A stretch of DNA of 64,000 nucleotides from Pegea sp. RAD2-039 (lineage: Eukaryota > Chordata > Thaliacea > Salpida > Salpidae): the NCBI GenBank assembly GCA_034620365.1, contig JAQGEQ010000305.1, positions 248,001-312,000 of the forward strand. The letters are read 5' to 3'. A model generated the notes under the pieces. The model ran no database searches. It saw only the letters and a list, made by a program, of their open reading frames with translations, and was not told the origin of the DNA. The position numbers and the translations under genes are program-made. Below are positions 1 to 13,800 of the stretch, in pieces. How positions within the stretch are numbered: position 1 is the stretch's first letter; each line of letters begins with the position of its first letter.

Positions 1-1485
1 ACCATTTTGACCTTTTGAATTTAGATAACATTCTTTCGTTAAAGAAATACCAGTTGGTCGATTTGTACATTCTCTCTACAAAATAAAATCGATTTAAACT
101 TTGATACGTTATGCAACTAATGAGTTTGCAAAAGTAGTAAATTAAATAAATACTTTATATAATTATTTTAAAGAATTAAAACTGATACATAATATCAAAC
201 TAACTGGTAAATCATTAAGAAAAGCATCATCGTTTTTGAAGGTTATTGGCTCAATATTTTTGTTATTTACATCGCCTGAAGCTTCTAGATTTCCAATATC
301 TTTTCCTATTAACTTCCCTGCGTTCAAATGAAGTAGTTAGTGTTTTGAATATTTAGTTATGGTAGAAAATGTCACAACTTCAGTTTTAGTTTTTGAATGG
401 AATCCTTTCATTTTAATATAAGAAATTTCTATTTTAGAGTTAAACTAATTGTTTTACTTAATTGGGCTTGCTTCAAATCAATTTATGCAAATTTCTAATT
501 CAAACCTTTATTAACCATCTTGATAAATTAAATTATTACAAGATGATTTTAAACAAGTTAATGTTCTAGACTTTGATAATCGATTGAACTAATCAATTTA
601 GCAAACATTAAAATGCTTTTCAAATAAGCAATTAAAACAGAAATTTCAAGAACTTTGTTTAAACGACATCAACTAACTCAGTATGAAGTCAACTCACATG
701 GAAGGCTTTGTTGTTGTTCTTTGAATCGAGTTTTCATTTCAGACCTCATATATGAAGGTCCCTGTGTTTTAAAATAAAGGAAATAAAGATTTTAAAGAAA
801 ATCAGTTTAAATAAACATACGTGGCAAAAATTTTCATTTTCAACTATATCTTTACGATCTATTTTTTTTAATGGGATAAGATATTTTGGGTGAAGACCGC
901 TTCTGGAATATGCTCCGTAGTCACGTGTATCAAAGTGAACGGAACGAGCCTGAATAATAATAATTCCAAAATAAATAGCAATCAACAAAATCAAAATAAA
1001 TTACTTCTCTTTTGGTGGGATTTGTGATATATTTTTCTTCAGTAAACCCACTGATTACTCCATTTTTAAATACGTTTTTTGAAAAGGGATCTTTACCATC
1101 TGAATCATGTGGTTTGTTGAAATGACGACGAGTTATACTTTGATAGTTACCAGCAAGAAGTTGACTGTAAAAAATACAATTATTGAATAGTAGTAGAAAT
1201 TATGAAAAATATTTAAAGATATCCAACAGATTCGTATTGAAAGTTAATATATACAACTAACCCCATATATGGGTTATCAAATTCATCTAAGGATTTTGAA
1301 TAAAACATTTGTGGTCTGATATTAGAAGCATAACCACTGGAGGAAACACTTCCAGTTCGTGGTTTGAAAAATTCATTTCCATAATCATGATTGTATCTAG
1401 TGTGATAGAACCTATTTATGGTATACTCACCACCACGGCTTGCATACATATGACTTGTTGATGGACCTAATGCTAATTTTACCAT
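1..1485 (-). CDS. Unrecognised small protein gene, 3' end beyond window
   Basis: Six exons read in consistent phase: 1485-1262, 1164-1005, 949-821, 761-698, 317-205 and 75 to beyond base 1. Start chosen at the ATG at 1483-1485, the first in an exon followed by a clean donor. About 255 residues are visible and the protein continues off the window. Composition is polar, rich in Tyr, Arg, Asn and Ser, with short Gly/Pro-containing stretches (for example HFDTRDYGAYSR and GPSYMRSEMKTRF) and no signal peptide or membrane segment. This spacing of aromatic/basic motifs resembles small axonemal microtubule-associated proteins, but that is an impression only and I do not recognise the family. Exon 4 reads into a stop if its strong donor (gtgagt) is ignored; the exon 5 and 6 continuation fits the phase exactly and is preferred. 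Confidence 0.6.
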
Positions 1486-2510
1486 CTTATTTTGGTTAAG
1501 TTTCTTTTAAAAGTAAATACAATTTTGTCAGTTGGTATTAACTTTTCAGTAGTTTTGTCTACTCAAGGCTATATGACCTAGGCTGCCTGTAAAATAAAAG
1601 TTGATATTATTAAAATTTTTCAAATACTAGAGTATTTTATATTTAGTACAATAAAACGTTGAATAAAATTAAAGGTTTAAATGTTTAATCATAGTAATCG
1701 TGGTATCTAAAATACGAAATAAAATCAGGTTATTTTAATATATAACTTAAAGCATTCATAAGAAGTTTTAAAATATTTATACCATCTATAAGTAAGTTAA
1801 GGGATTTAAACCATTTAAAAACAGATTTTGTTTGACAATATATAAATTTTGTGAAAAGAATCAAACTAAGAGTGAAAATTAAATTGAAAAAATAAGTGTA
1901 AACAATAAGGTTAATATTATAAGACAGGGTGAAAAAATTGATAGCAACTATTTATATTTTCATTTTCAAATTCACTATTGATCAAATGAACTAATTTAGA
2001 TCTAGTATTAAATAAACTAATATCAATCTAAGACAGTAATTATATATTCTAATTTATTTGTAAAAATTCACTTAAATGTATAAAAATAATTCAACTTTGA
2101 GTAACTTACTTTACTCAACAAAAATTTGCAGAATTAATCTTAAAACTTTTTCTAAAATATTCAGTTCTTGAATAACCTAGGACTAGCTTTAAATGTCGCA
2201 TGGCAACAAAACAAGGTTTCCAAGTTAATTTTCGAAATTTAATTTTTAACATTAATTGTTCTATCATCGAATCGAAAAAATTTAAACGTTAAATAAGCAC
2301 TTTATTTATCTATTACAATAAACGCAAAAGATGCTGCCTTATAAGAGCACCTCTTGCTAACACACATTCTTGCAAATAATGCCTATTATATGTAATTAAG
2401 TTGGAAATATAGAAATAAAAACATGTAACACATGGCATTTCAGTACATCTCAAAATATATAACAGTAAACAATAACATAAAATGTTAATAATATAAAAAG
2501 GTGAAAAAAA
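1486..2510. other. Intergenic, no gene seen
   Basis: AT-rich sequence upstream of the 1-1485 gene. I see no reading frame with splice-site support and no clear repeat. Confidence 0.5.
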
Positions 2511-3300
2511 TCACAGTTTAGAAATGACAGTATTGACAATTTTAAACCAGTTCAACTTCGACTTAAACAGCACGAGTGATTCTGACATGACAATTTCTGA
2601 TGGCAGCTGGTTCCAAGTACTAATTGTGCAGTATGATAAAATTTGCTCTGAATAACGTACCAGTTGGTATGGGCTTATTGAAGTGTAATGTGTCGTCAGA
2701 GTTGATATAACTTGAGGGAAGAACTAATAGAAAACTAAGTATCGAACTGAAGGTCAATTAAATTATGGATAATTTAAAAAATAAGAATTAGACATGTGTA
2801 CAATTTGAAGAAATTGATAAAGAAGTATGGCTCCTTAGAAGTAAAGGTCTTTACAACAAAGTAAAAGAGATTAATCGGTTAAAAAGTTTTTATAATTTTT
2901 TGTCTACCACAAGGCTGTTTGATTTTGCAAAGATTTTGGAAACATAATTGTGCTATTTAAAGTGGATAATAGGGTAATGCAAAGGTCTCGGACCAAAGAT
3001 ATTCGTGAAATAAATAATCCATTAGTGGAATATTGGTTTAAGGAATTGCAGCTAGTTGACGAGATAAAGTTATAAGTTTTTGGGCTGGATTCTGAACTAT
3101 CGATTCTCATACCAGTTTTCTACAGTGTGTAGAGCAGTTTGAAGTTTTAAAGGATTGCAAGATAATAGCTTGATGTCACCTGCATACACAAACACACTAA
3201 AATCATCTATTGCTACTATTTTTCTGATGAGGTCTTCGATGAAAATAAAAAAAAGATAACCAAGAACGGAACCCTGAGGAAAACCACTGGGGACCTGACT
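2511..3300 (-). mobile_element. Decayed non-LTR (LINE) reverse transcriptase fragment
   Basis: Read on the minus strand, about 3291-3107 encodes a line containing GFPQGSVLG (the usual G-x-PQGSVLGP motif), IFIEDLI, and VYAGDIKLL, the position of the F-A-D-D-x-KL catalytic box, here with Asp changed to Gly. A second frame (3110-2904) continues with the finger-like segment ending in SRISLVRDL, matching the I-x-x-V-x-x-x-KDLG region. A third frame near 2650-2511 gives TWNQLPSEIV and SLVLFKSKLNW, typical of the C-terminus of jockey/CR1-type elements (WN-x-LP, F-K-x-x-L), followed by a stop. At least two frameshifts, a stop and the lost catalytic Asp show that it is dead. The 5' part is missing. 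The exact clade cannot be assigned by eye. Confidence 0.8.
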
Positions 3301-4829
3301 AGGAGTAGATTAAAACCGTTTTAAACTTTCAAGAGTCATTTAATAGATTATTTCTAGCTGAATTTTTTTCAGTATTTTAAAAATAATAAAATTCTTAGTT
3401 TATTTTTTTAATTTGATAAATTACATAAGGTATTTTGATACACAAAAGTCTTGATAACTGATTTTATTTAGTTAAACAAAACTAAATTTTTAACATAATT
3501 TAACATCATACTTCAGACTTATACATAAATATAACTTCTTAGAATTTTTTATCAGTATTTGAAGTCAAAATTTTTTAAATATTGTTTATATAAACTTTAC
3601 AACTGCGAGATAGAATAGTATTTTTTATAAGCTTTATCTAATTGTTCTTTTTTTTTATAATATTCTAATATTTGTAATTATCGGTTCTGTAGATTATAAA
3701 AAGAAATTATTTGCTTTCAGTCTAAACTGTATCGATGATTACACAGAATTATATTTTTTTTCTGCAGAGCCAATCAACTTTTGCTTTTAGTTTTTTGTCA
3801 TCGAACATACATACACCCTTTACCATTTTATTTGAAGCTTCTTACTAACCCACAAAAATGACTTTTATTGATTTATTAATTAGGTTTAAAAAGCTTTAAA
3901 AAAACCCAAAACCAGTCTTTCACTAAAAAGATCAAAGTTTTCTGCTGCGTTCTATGTTTTGGTTGTTAACATTACCAAATGTTATTTATTTATACAACTT
4001 TTTATTTTGCTACCTCGTCAATAGAATATACAAGTAGATGCATTTTGATTTATTACTCTAATGAAATGCGATTGCAAATAAAGCTTCTTTTATACTTATT
4101 GTAAAAGATCTTATTTTGGAATATAAAAAATCACATTTAGGTTAAAGATTTAGGTAATGTTACAAAAATGTCTAGCTTAGCTCCAACATTTATTTGCTTG
4201 TTCGATCTTTTACTATATCTTAACTATGTTAACAAGATAATTGTAGCATCAATTTGTACATGATACATTTTTACTAAAGGTGTTCAATTGTTTATCCAAA
4301 CGTCGACAGTTTTTATTCACATGCTTGTAGAGTAAACATCAAACAACTTTTATGCTACACAAGAAAAGTGATATTAATATATTTTTGAACGTTTTTATTA
4401 ACCTGATTGTTTTTTAAGACAATACTTATATGTTATTTGATATTAACTACAAATTCATAACATTTTAACCTTTTTGTGAGTTAATAGTTTTCGTAAACAA
4501 AAGTATGGTAAATGCACAGCAATAGTACAAACAGTCTTATTTACTCAAACAGAGAAAGTTTGATTGAACTTTTGATTTTGTCGGACAGATTAAAAACATT
4601 TTTGTGATCATTTACGAAGCAATCATGACATATCACCAGTTTCCAATGAAACCTTATAAAAGTGTAATTTAATCTTAAAGATTGATAAGAGGTTTAGCTC
4701 CTTGATAGATGCAGCAAGAACTTAAGTCTTTGATAAAAAAAAACAAAAAGAAAATCTTTTCTAAATTTAATTTCTTATAAATCTTCAATTTACATTATCA
4801 AAAGAAGCTTGATTCGGTTTTAACCAAAT
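3301..4829. other. Intergenic, no gene seen
   Basis: AT-rich, lacking convincing coding exons on either strand; separates the retroelement remnant from the 3' end of the membrane-protein gene. Confidence 0.5.
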
Positions 4830-7222
4830 TTATCGAATTTCTATTGCAACTGTCTCGTCATCCTGATTACAACTGGCAATAAGGTGTTCAAAGCTCCGCT
4901 GAGTTAGAAAAAATATAAAAATTTGTTGTTGAATCTTCACTTTGATCTTTGAGAATGACAAAACATATAAAAGCAAGAATTTACTTGCTTGATTTGCGCG
5001 CCATCATGTTTTCTACAAATCCAAATTGCAAAGATAGTTAAAAGAACTTGAAATAGTGCAAAAATGCACATCACTATATGATAAACCATTTCTAGAGACC
5101 TCTGCATCAAACATTTAATATAAATTCTAGTTAACTTTACTAAAAAGTAAAAAAGTAAAAAATTAATTGTTGCTGTACTCAATGAAACCCAAATAATTTC
5201 CCTTTTTAACAGTTCAATTTCAAAAAGCTCGTTTTTATAAAATCTGTAAAGTAATGTTTTAAAGAGAACTTTGTATTGATGGCAATTATAAACTGTTTAT
5301 CATAAATTATAATTTACAATTCATGAAATTATTGACAAGAGTTTTTAAGTTCGTAGGAGTTTAAATGCTTAAAATAATTATTTTATTTTACAGCTGTTGT
5401 ATTTAAATGTTTAATCTGATCTTGTTTACAATAATTTAAATTTCAAGAAAAGCTTCATACTAGACAAAAATATTAGAAAGTAATCTAAGTGTAGAACGTA
5501 ATTAAGAATAATTAGTTAGTTTTTAGTAGTTAGTAAGCTGCTACAGATGAAAGAAAGTTAATAATTTTTTAACATTTTGCAAATAAGATCTCACTAGCTC
5601 AAACTTGTGTCTGCTTCTTCCCATTCCAGTTTCGACAAACTCGACAAAAAACATCAAAAATCCAAAATAGATATTAGTCACCCCGAATGTCACTACCACC
5701 TTAAAAATTTTAGAGTCGAAGTATTCATTGATGCTAAGCTAAAAAAACTACATCAAGAAGTAAACTTTTGTAGCCTAAATTATGACTATAAAGAATATAA
5801 TAAATCTGTAGAAAAAATTAGTTTTGTAAAATATATTGTTTGTTCAAATTGTTAGAATCAAATTATGTTTAAGACATTGTACATTTTCATCTATTCATTT
5901 AATGATAGCTTCAATTTTGTTTAGTTAGTAAGAGAAAATAAAAAATGATTATTTGAAGAGCTTTTAAGGCTTTAAAGCTTAATAGGAAAAGTTGTCATTT
6001 ATACAGGAGAGCTCTTTTGCTGCTTTTATAAAAGCATCTAATTTAAAAAAATCTAAAAACTTGATTTTAGGTTGAAATGATTTGTTGTTGTAAGAATGAA
6101 AAGAAGATAAAACTCACACGAAAGGAACGATTCATTTTTGAAGCTGTATGCACCAAGCCACCTACTGCTGCAAACTGGAAGATGTAAAATCAGTTTGTAG
6201 CTCTCAGAAGATAAGAAGAAGTCACATATTAGTAACTGACAAATTATTGATTAAATCATACAAGTGAAAAGAAAAATATTTATTAAAGTTATGATAGTTA
6301 AGTAAATTCATCTCTCAAATTTCAGTTATCGTGTTCATTATTTTAAACTATGTTTTTAAGAAAACATTTTGAAGTTGATTGATATGTCCAGCTTCATTTA
6401 AAATAAATGTTTGGAAAATACTAACATATGTCAACTTTGAATTAAGTCAAGTAATAATTGAGTTCTTACAAATTACTTGACAAGATTTTGTTAAGTTGTA
6501 AATGTTTATCAGTACTTGAATTATCCGAACATAAATGAAAAAAAGTTGTAAAAATAATTGAATTTAGATTGACTTACAAAAACAGAACACCAAATACCAG
6601 TTGCTGGTGATTCCTTAAACTCAAATGTTGTAATTACAAAAGTGACGATGATGCAAATTAGTGCCAAAATAACTTGCAAGAACTGTAGAAGAAAAAACTT
6701 AGTTGACTTCAGCTAACCAACTTATTAAGTCAATTTTACAACTTTCAAAAAATCTATAAAATACTTCTTGTTAGAAAACATTATACAAATATCAAACAAT
6801 ATACATATTGAACAATATATAAAGTATTTCAGAAAATAATTTTGTAGATTTTATAAATTAAGGTAAGAAAGATTTCTATTTACAGCTTTAAATACTGAAG
6901 GATAAAGTTGATTATAAAAAATAAAAGTTTTATTCAAATAAGATATTAGGTTGTCAGTGTCGTTTTCTCATCTTAATTTTGCAAATAAACTTACCCCAAC
7001 TCGTTGCATTCTATAACGATACAATTCATTGGTTTTGTTCCATTCAATTTCATTTAAACGTTTAGCACTTTGTAACTGATAACTAGAAAGCTCCGTTCCT
7101 TGGATGTTGATCACAGTAGACGACTGTGTGCAAATGTTGTGTGTTGATGTAAAGTTCCTTGAGTTAGAATCTTCGACGTTTATTGAGCTACTTATTTCTT
7201 CAGTCATTTTATTCAGTTTCAA
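4830..7222 (-). CDS. Small multi-spanning membrane protein (MS4A/CD20-like layout)
   Basis: Five exons, all phase 0: 7222-6995, 6682-6578, 6174-6118, 5101-4985 and 4898-4830, giving about 191 residues with a stop at 4830-4832. The first 76 residues are a polar, presumably cytoplasmic N-terminus. Hydrophobic segments follow: ILALICIIVTFVITTF (about residues 80-96), GIWCSVF joined to FAAVGGLVHTA (about 105-123), and IVMCIFALFQVLLTIFAIWI (about 137-158). The tail is short and acidic. The GIW-C-VFF start of the second helix and the cluster of short phase-0 exons resemble MS4A-family four-helix proteins. Only three helices are found here, so a fourth may lie in an exon I could not identify between 6117 and 5102, or the family guess is wrong. 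A second in-frame ATG is at 7207. Function unknown. Confidence 0.6.
5631..5855 (+). CDS. Candidate plus-strand terminal exon inside the 4830-7222 gene
   Basis: A pyrimidine-rich acceptor (ttcttcccattccag) precedes an open frame of about 73 codons ending in TAG, rich in Lys, His, Asp and Ser, with Cys near both ends. An AATAAA-type signal lies about 80 bases downstream. I found no upstream exon and no family. It could be a nested opposite-strand gene or chance; codon content is ordinary for the window. It occupies the intron in which the missing helix exon of the host gene would be expected, but on the wrong strand for that. Confidence 0.25.
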   Translation, partial: FDKLDKKHQKSKIDISHPECHYHLKNFRVEVFIDAKLKKLHQEVNFCSLNYDYKEYNKSVEKISFVKYIVCSNC

Positions 7223-10200
7223 AATCTTCTACAATATTGAATTTTTGATCTGCATGAAAATTAGTAAAGACTAAAAAAAATCATAAATGCTATATTGAAA
7301 AAGATAAACTTCAATAAATGGCTATACTTTGAAAAACGCTTTTTTATAAAACTTTAGTAGGTTTAAACAGATGAAACATATTTTGCAACTTGAACAAATC
7401 AATTTCTAAGATAAACTTTTCGTCGAACTTTTTATCTCATTTGTTATCTTTCAATTTATTCAACAAACTTCTCTTGTAGCTTCTAGTTTCGAAATTATTT
7501 GTAAACTACTTTTTACAAATCAAAGAAAACTTAAGATCTTGACAATAAATTACATTTTAAGAATTTTTATAATTGAAATAAATTTATAAATTAGTAAAAA
7601 AGTATTTATAATAAATAATTGTCATTTGAAGATCACATTTTTTTACAGTTTAGATTTTATCCTTTAAAAGATCTCATGTTTGATTAACGTGTTTTTAAAC
7701 TAAAAACCTTCAAATTGAAATTATTAAAACTTTAAATTCTATTTTCGAAAGTGTTAACCATTATCTATAAATTGAATAAAAATTATTAATAAATTTCCAA
7801 ATAAGATCTGATGTTTCATTTAAGAAAAATATTTTATTCAGATCTTATTTGGTTCATCAGAAAATTGACTCAACTTTGTCAATGAACTCAAAAAACACAA
7901 CTTTAACAAAAAACAGAATATTTAGTTTTTTTAGATGTCATATAGCAACTGGATTATATTTATGAAGTCAATCTTGTGAAGTATTAGATATCATGCAAAA
8001 TTTGAAATATTTTTCTTTGATAACAATTGATCTCAATATAACCCCAGGCTTTTAAAGTAAGTAATTTCTTAAAGATTTTTTATAAAGCAATAAAGTGGCT
8101 CACACCAAACAACATACAAACTACATTTTTAACTCAAATCATTTTGTTTTTGATTTAAAAATTGCGGGATTAAAGATTTTCTGTCTAACTGACAGTTAAC
8201 CAAACCTTACAAAGCAGTTAAATTTTAAAGCTTTTAACTACTGTTAAAATTTAAGCTTCAATTAAAAAATCAAAGAAAGTTAACTAATCAATTATTAGAT
8301 GTAATTAGTTATCATTTTATTACTTAGTAGAAATTCTGAAAAGCAGAAATAAATAACTTTTAAAAATGGCATCTTCAATATTGCTTGAACTCAACAACAA
8401 AAAGTGAAGTTTTACAAACGTAAATTCAGAATGAATTTTCTCTTTGAAGTAATTAAATTATAATTGATCAAAAGTTTAAATACTCTCGAAATAATTGTAA
8501 ACTAAAGGATTTTTTTAAAACAATAAAATATATAGTTGATGGTTATAATAGCTCGTAATTGAACTTGTAGCTGTAAACACAAAAGAAGTACATTGATATT
8601 GAAGTATAGCTTATCACTGTTCTTTAAACTCAAAGATCAATGTTTAAAGAAAATCAATTATTCACGTCTTAAAGCCGATATTGTGCTTAGATATTTTTAA
8701 GTTCACTTATTTTAAACTAAAATTTGAAAATTGATACTTTATGTAATAGTGCTGACTCAAAATCAGTTTCAATGATTAGTCACTATAGATTGATTAAGCT
8801 GTTTGGTTGCTGATATTAAAGAAAACTTTATTAACAACGATACCTCAAAGTCATTGGTAGTTTATTCATTTCATGATTTGAAAAAACATTTTAAGATTAA
8901 ATTTATTATTCAGCTTAAATATAAATTCATTTAACAAGAAAGATACATTTGAAGCTAAAAGTCGAAAAAATACATTTGACAAAATACAAAAAGCTGATTA
9001 ACAAATTATTAGTTATAAATGCCGAATATTTTGCAGTGAAATTTAAATGAGAATTAAAAACTTGAATTAGTGGCTTTCCACCTATCAGCTGATTATTTGA
9101 TGAATTGAGATTTAGAATTTATTAAAAAATGAATAACTAAAGAAATAAATGAATTTTACTTATTTGGTTAAACTTCATTAATTTCTATTTATCTATCTAA
9201 AGTTATTAGAATTTATTGCATATTTCTTACTAGATAGATATAATTATAATTTAAAAGACACTGATGTATAAATTTTAAACAAAAATACATTTTTCATTTG
9301 ATCTTGCTGCACTAGTTTATTTTCTATTTTAATTGATTATAACACCAATCAAAAAGAAGATTTACATAACACTGGCTGCACTTGTTAAGATTTAGTAGTT
9401 TTCATTAAACTAGTAAACTACTTCAAGTTTAATAATAAATTAACTAAATAATTCTGATTAAAAATTTTTGCAACTTTTAAAAATTAAAAAAAAATTGTCA
9501 TAAATGTTTTTGAAATAAACTTTTATAGACTTTTGAAAATCAAATTACTTTTACGAGTCGGTTTAATTTTGCAGCTTTTACAAATAACTTTACACAAAAC
9601 TGAAAGCGATGCGAATGCTGAACATTGAATAAAATTTCTTCTTTTTGTACATTTTACTAAAAGAGAAAAGCTGTTTTTAAAGACATGCAAAAAAAAGAAC
9701 ATAGTAACTTTTTTGCTTGTAATAATTTCTCTTTAATATTAATTACCTTACACCAATGAAACATGACTCTGAGGTTTGTGTTAAACTTTTTGTTTTTAGT
9801 ATCAAATTCTTCCACCACTTTAAGTTTATTTATCTGACATCTTTGGTAACATCAAGATAAACCTTAGTTGTAGGAAAACGTGTAAGCTTGTCACAAGAAA
9901 ACACAACTTGTGTAAAGTTTTATAGAAACAAAAGTAAATCTAGCTAAAACAAAAGAAAACAAATTAAAGAGATATTTTTCTAAACTACTAAAATACTGGT
10001 CTAGAAACTGTTTGCCTCAAATATAAATACTATGGATTAGACATTTTCATAAAAATACGAAAAAAAACACAGTTTCTTTTTCAAAATTTCCGTTTGGTTA
10101 AATAGATTTAAATAAATTGAATTTTTTACCAAAAGTTTTAGTTTAATTTCAGAGTAGAAAATAAATGTATTTTTTTTTTCTGGTGAAATTTTCGCCAACA

Positions 10201-10806
10201 AAATGTTGCTTTTTGTTTGCTGAATTAAAAGAGGTTAGAGTTCAACTTCTAAACAAAACTGTTCTACAATTCTTCACTACTTTATACTTTACTTTTTCTA
10301 CATCTTATAATATATTTTAGCTTAATTCTATAAGTGAAGATGAAGCTCAGCTGTTTTGTAAAACATTATAAATAATTTAAAAAAATTATTATATCTATAT
10401 CTGAAATTAATAAGTTATACTACAGAAAACCCAGAACAGAAGGACTATAAAGATAATAATTAAATATGTCTATTAAGTAGTCACGTCTAGAAAATAAAGA
10501 AATTCATTGCTACGTTTATAAGCTTGATTTATTAAAGATTTGAAATGTTAAAAGAAGGAATTTGTAAAAAAATTCAAGACATTGTTATATTAGAATGCGT
10601 TTATTGAGTATGATACATTTATAAGCAAGTTTAAAAAAAAGATTTTTCTTAAGTAGATAAGTTTACAAAAATAAGATGTTTTTCTGATAGCAATAGGAAA
10701 ATGTGAATGATTTATGTTAGGATGAAACTTTAGAATTATTATTAAAGTGAGTAAAAGAGGCGAATAAAAAGGATATATGTATAAGCAATTACTTCCTATA
10801 TAAATC
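7223..10806. other. Intergenic, no gene seen
   Basis: 3.6 kb of AT-rich sequence between the start of the MS4A-like gene and the 3' end of laminin. Open frames are short, low-complexity and without splice signals (for example a hydrophobic frame at 10590-10817 lying in the laminin 3' flank). No repeats recognised. Confidence 0.5.
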
Positions 10807-10812
10807 TTTATT
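10807..10812 (-). terminator. Poly(A) signal of full-length laminin alpha
   Basis: AATAAA on the minus strand about 50 bases after the laminin stop codon. It is the nearest canonical hexamer; use is inferred from position only. Confidence 0.5.
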
Positions 10813-10861
10813 ACCAAATATTATAATGGAAGTTATTGAATATTACAGCAATCATTTCAGA

Positions 10862-13800
10862 TCAGGGATCCATAGGACACGTTAAGGAGACATCACCATG
10901 TCTGTACTGTTCAGGATTAATCAGAACATTATCAATTCGTATATCTCTCATACAACCAACAAACTGTTCTTCAGTTTCTAAGCCATTCACCTTCTTGTAA
11001 TCTAAAAATATAAAAAATATCAAATTGTAAAAATGTTTGATTTTTGACATACATTTGAATTATTCTGAGCAGGTTGTATTTATAGTTTTAATAATTTCAT
11101 TATCATCTGCTTGCCTACAACTTGAGTTCTAGCAAATTAAGTTGTTTATGTAGCAGCTTAAAAACAGAAGTTAATTTATTTTGCTTGAAAAATATCTTCA
11201 ATAATCTTTTTAAAGTACTTCAAAATAGTCATCTTGGAGCCAATAAATCAGATTATCTATCAATTGTTTTCAAACCACTCGCAAGGCACTGTAGTATAAG
11301 ATTGTGAAGGTCTTTTGGAATTTAAAGTGATTAAAAGGAAATTGAAAACTATATTTTCTTGGTTAATGAAATTTGAAATCGATTTTTACTTGACATATCA
11401 AAGAAAATCATTTTAACTTCTTCTTTTCCAACATATGTTTTAGGAAGTAAAGTCAATTTGATTTATTCTTCGAATATTTTCATAACTTCACTTTAAATTG
11501 GTAAATTTTAAATTAATTTTGTCTATTATTGTTTAAATTTGTAAGATCTCATCAGCAATTAAGTCCACTTAAATGTCACAATAGATATCATACAAAAACA
11601 ACTAACTAAAATATCAATTTAAAAAAAGAAGCTAAAATTATTTCCTAAGATTGCTTCAAGCAGAAAAACCTAAGTATTTATTAAATCAAAAATTAAAAAA
11701 AAAGTATTTGAGATTCATGATCATTCTTTTAATTTATAATTTTTCTATAAAAAATGTAGATATTGAAAGCGCTGTGACTTTATAACCATAAATGAAATCA
11801 TTTTCATGAAAAATGCTTCGCAACGAGAATAAATGAAACTTACTTTGCTTTCCACCAATGTAAAAGGGGCCATCAGTAAGACATTTCTTAACAGTCCCTG
11901 TGCTCATAGGAGTAACAGCGATTCCATCTACTTCCAGCATCAGCACGTGATGAGCTTTATTAACTGCAAAGTAGAAATGTGTTTAAATACTGCAGTATAC
12001 TAATGATTAACAAACCAGCAACTGAATGCCAGATCCCATCACATAAGCTCATGTTGTAATCAGAAGGATTGAATCTTTGTTCCAGTAACTCGCCTTGCTG
12101 TCGCACTCGGAGAAGCAGCTGACGATTGATTAGAACCAAATTGAAGTAATCACCTTTAATAGAATATTATTCAGAATATTTTAGAGCATAAAAATGAGAA
12201 GAAAACCTGAATCCATGTGATCAACCGCAAATAGAATTCCATCAGAAACTCTAGGTCTGAAATCAAATGCAACTTGGATATTGGTTCCAACGACGTATCT
12301 TTGTTGGTGGACTATGTAAGAATTGGAATGACCTGGCTTAGTTTGAGGAAAGTAAATTCCTGTAAAAATAAAGTTTTAAATTTGTAATTAAGAAAATCTT
12401 AGATGTAGTTAAAGACCTGCTTGATGCTCTGTAAAGCAGGGAGAAACTGTAAAGTGAAACTCGCTTGGAAGTAGGTGCCTGTCTGCTGATACTCCTTTAA
12501 TGCACCCGGTGAAATCGATTAAATTTCGACGATTAATCACTACACGAGCCTGGTACTTGGGCAAGTACTAGTAGACAAAATGTAATTGGATTTATTTAAA
12601 ATTATTTCGAATGTTTAAAGTTTATTTTATTATGAAAAAATATTTTACTAAAAATAAGAAGAAACGAAAAGGCATCTTGAAGTTTTGATTAAATTAAAGA
12701 ATGTAATTTTTTTACAACAACAAATATTTTTGAAAGCTTACATAAATTGACAGATATCTCAGTTGAAATATCTGCTGCAAGTTGAAACCAAACCTTATCG
12801 TACATGATAGATAACTAATTTGTGATAAAGTTTTACAGCAGAAGTTTTTTTTAAACATATGAGATCTTATGTATTTTACAAGTTTTCTAGTCTCAATAAG
12901 CATTCAATAAATCAGCTTAGCTAGCATGTACAGCAATACCTGAATTTAATATTAAAAATACATTTACTTACATGCAAGCCACCTACGTAGACCGGTATTC
13001 GCATGGGAAATGATACTGAAGATTCAGTTATCTCAACAGCAGGTTGAACTATGTCATCAACTATCAATTGAGTAAAGTTGTCACGTCGCTCAAATATAGT
13101 TTTATGCCACTGTCCATCATTAAATCTTTGATTTGTTTTGATTCTTACTCGTTGAGAACCAAGTAGAACACGCAAGGCTACTTTTCCTTTCACCAAAAAC
13201 ACTATGATGTGTTCGCTTTGACTGAAAACAATAAACAAAGTTGTGTTATATCAACAGTTTTTATACTTTGGTATTAGTAGTTTTATTTAAAACTTTTTAT
13301 TACATAATTATTTATATATTTAACGAAATTCGTTCTGTTTTAAGTTTTTATCTTCTGGGAAAGTCTTTAATTAACATAAATTTTGATCACACAAACTTTG
13401 TGAATGAATTTTTATAAGCAAATGTAGTAGGCACCTGCGTACGCAAGCTGTCTTTAACGCCCCCTAGTGGCAAGCAGACGATTTTTATTTAAGCAAGTTT
13501 TTCTGTATTAGTGAAGGAATTTTGCCATTAAAAAACTTCTTAATTAGCTTTTAATTACATTTTTGTTGTCTGTGTTGGCTGGGTCTTGTTTACAATATAA
13601 AAAATGTTGTTGTGTTTCTAGCTGGGCTTATATAGAATTTATAGAGAATATGATTTACTAACAAATCTTTCTCCAGAATTATTGATAAAAGATAGCATGA
13701 AACCTGAAGCAGACTTTTTTATTTCTCGTGCCACAAGTTAGTGTATGAAACTGTTATCTTAATATATGTAATATAAAATATTGACTTTACAGTAAATTTA

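Noticed and set aside
2511-3300. An active retrotransposon
   Set aside because: Frameshifts, an internal stop, the missing 5' part and a changed catalytic Asp show it is dead.
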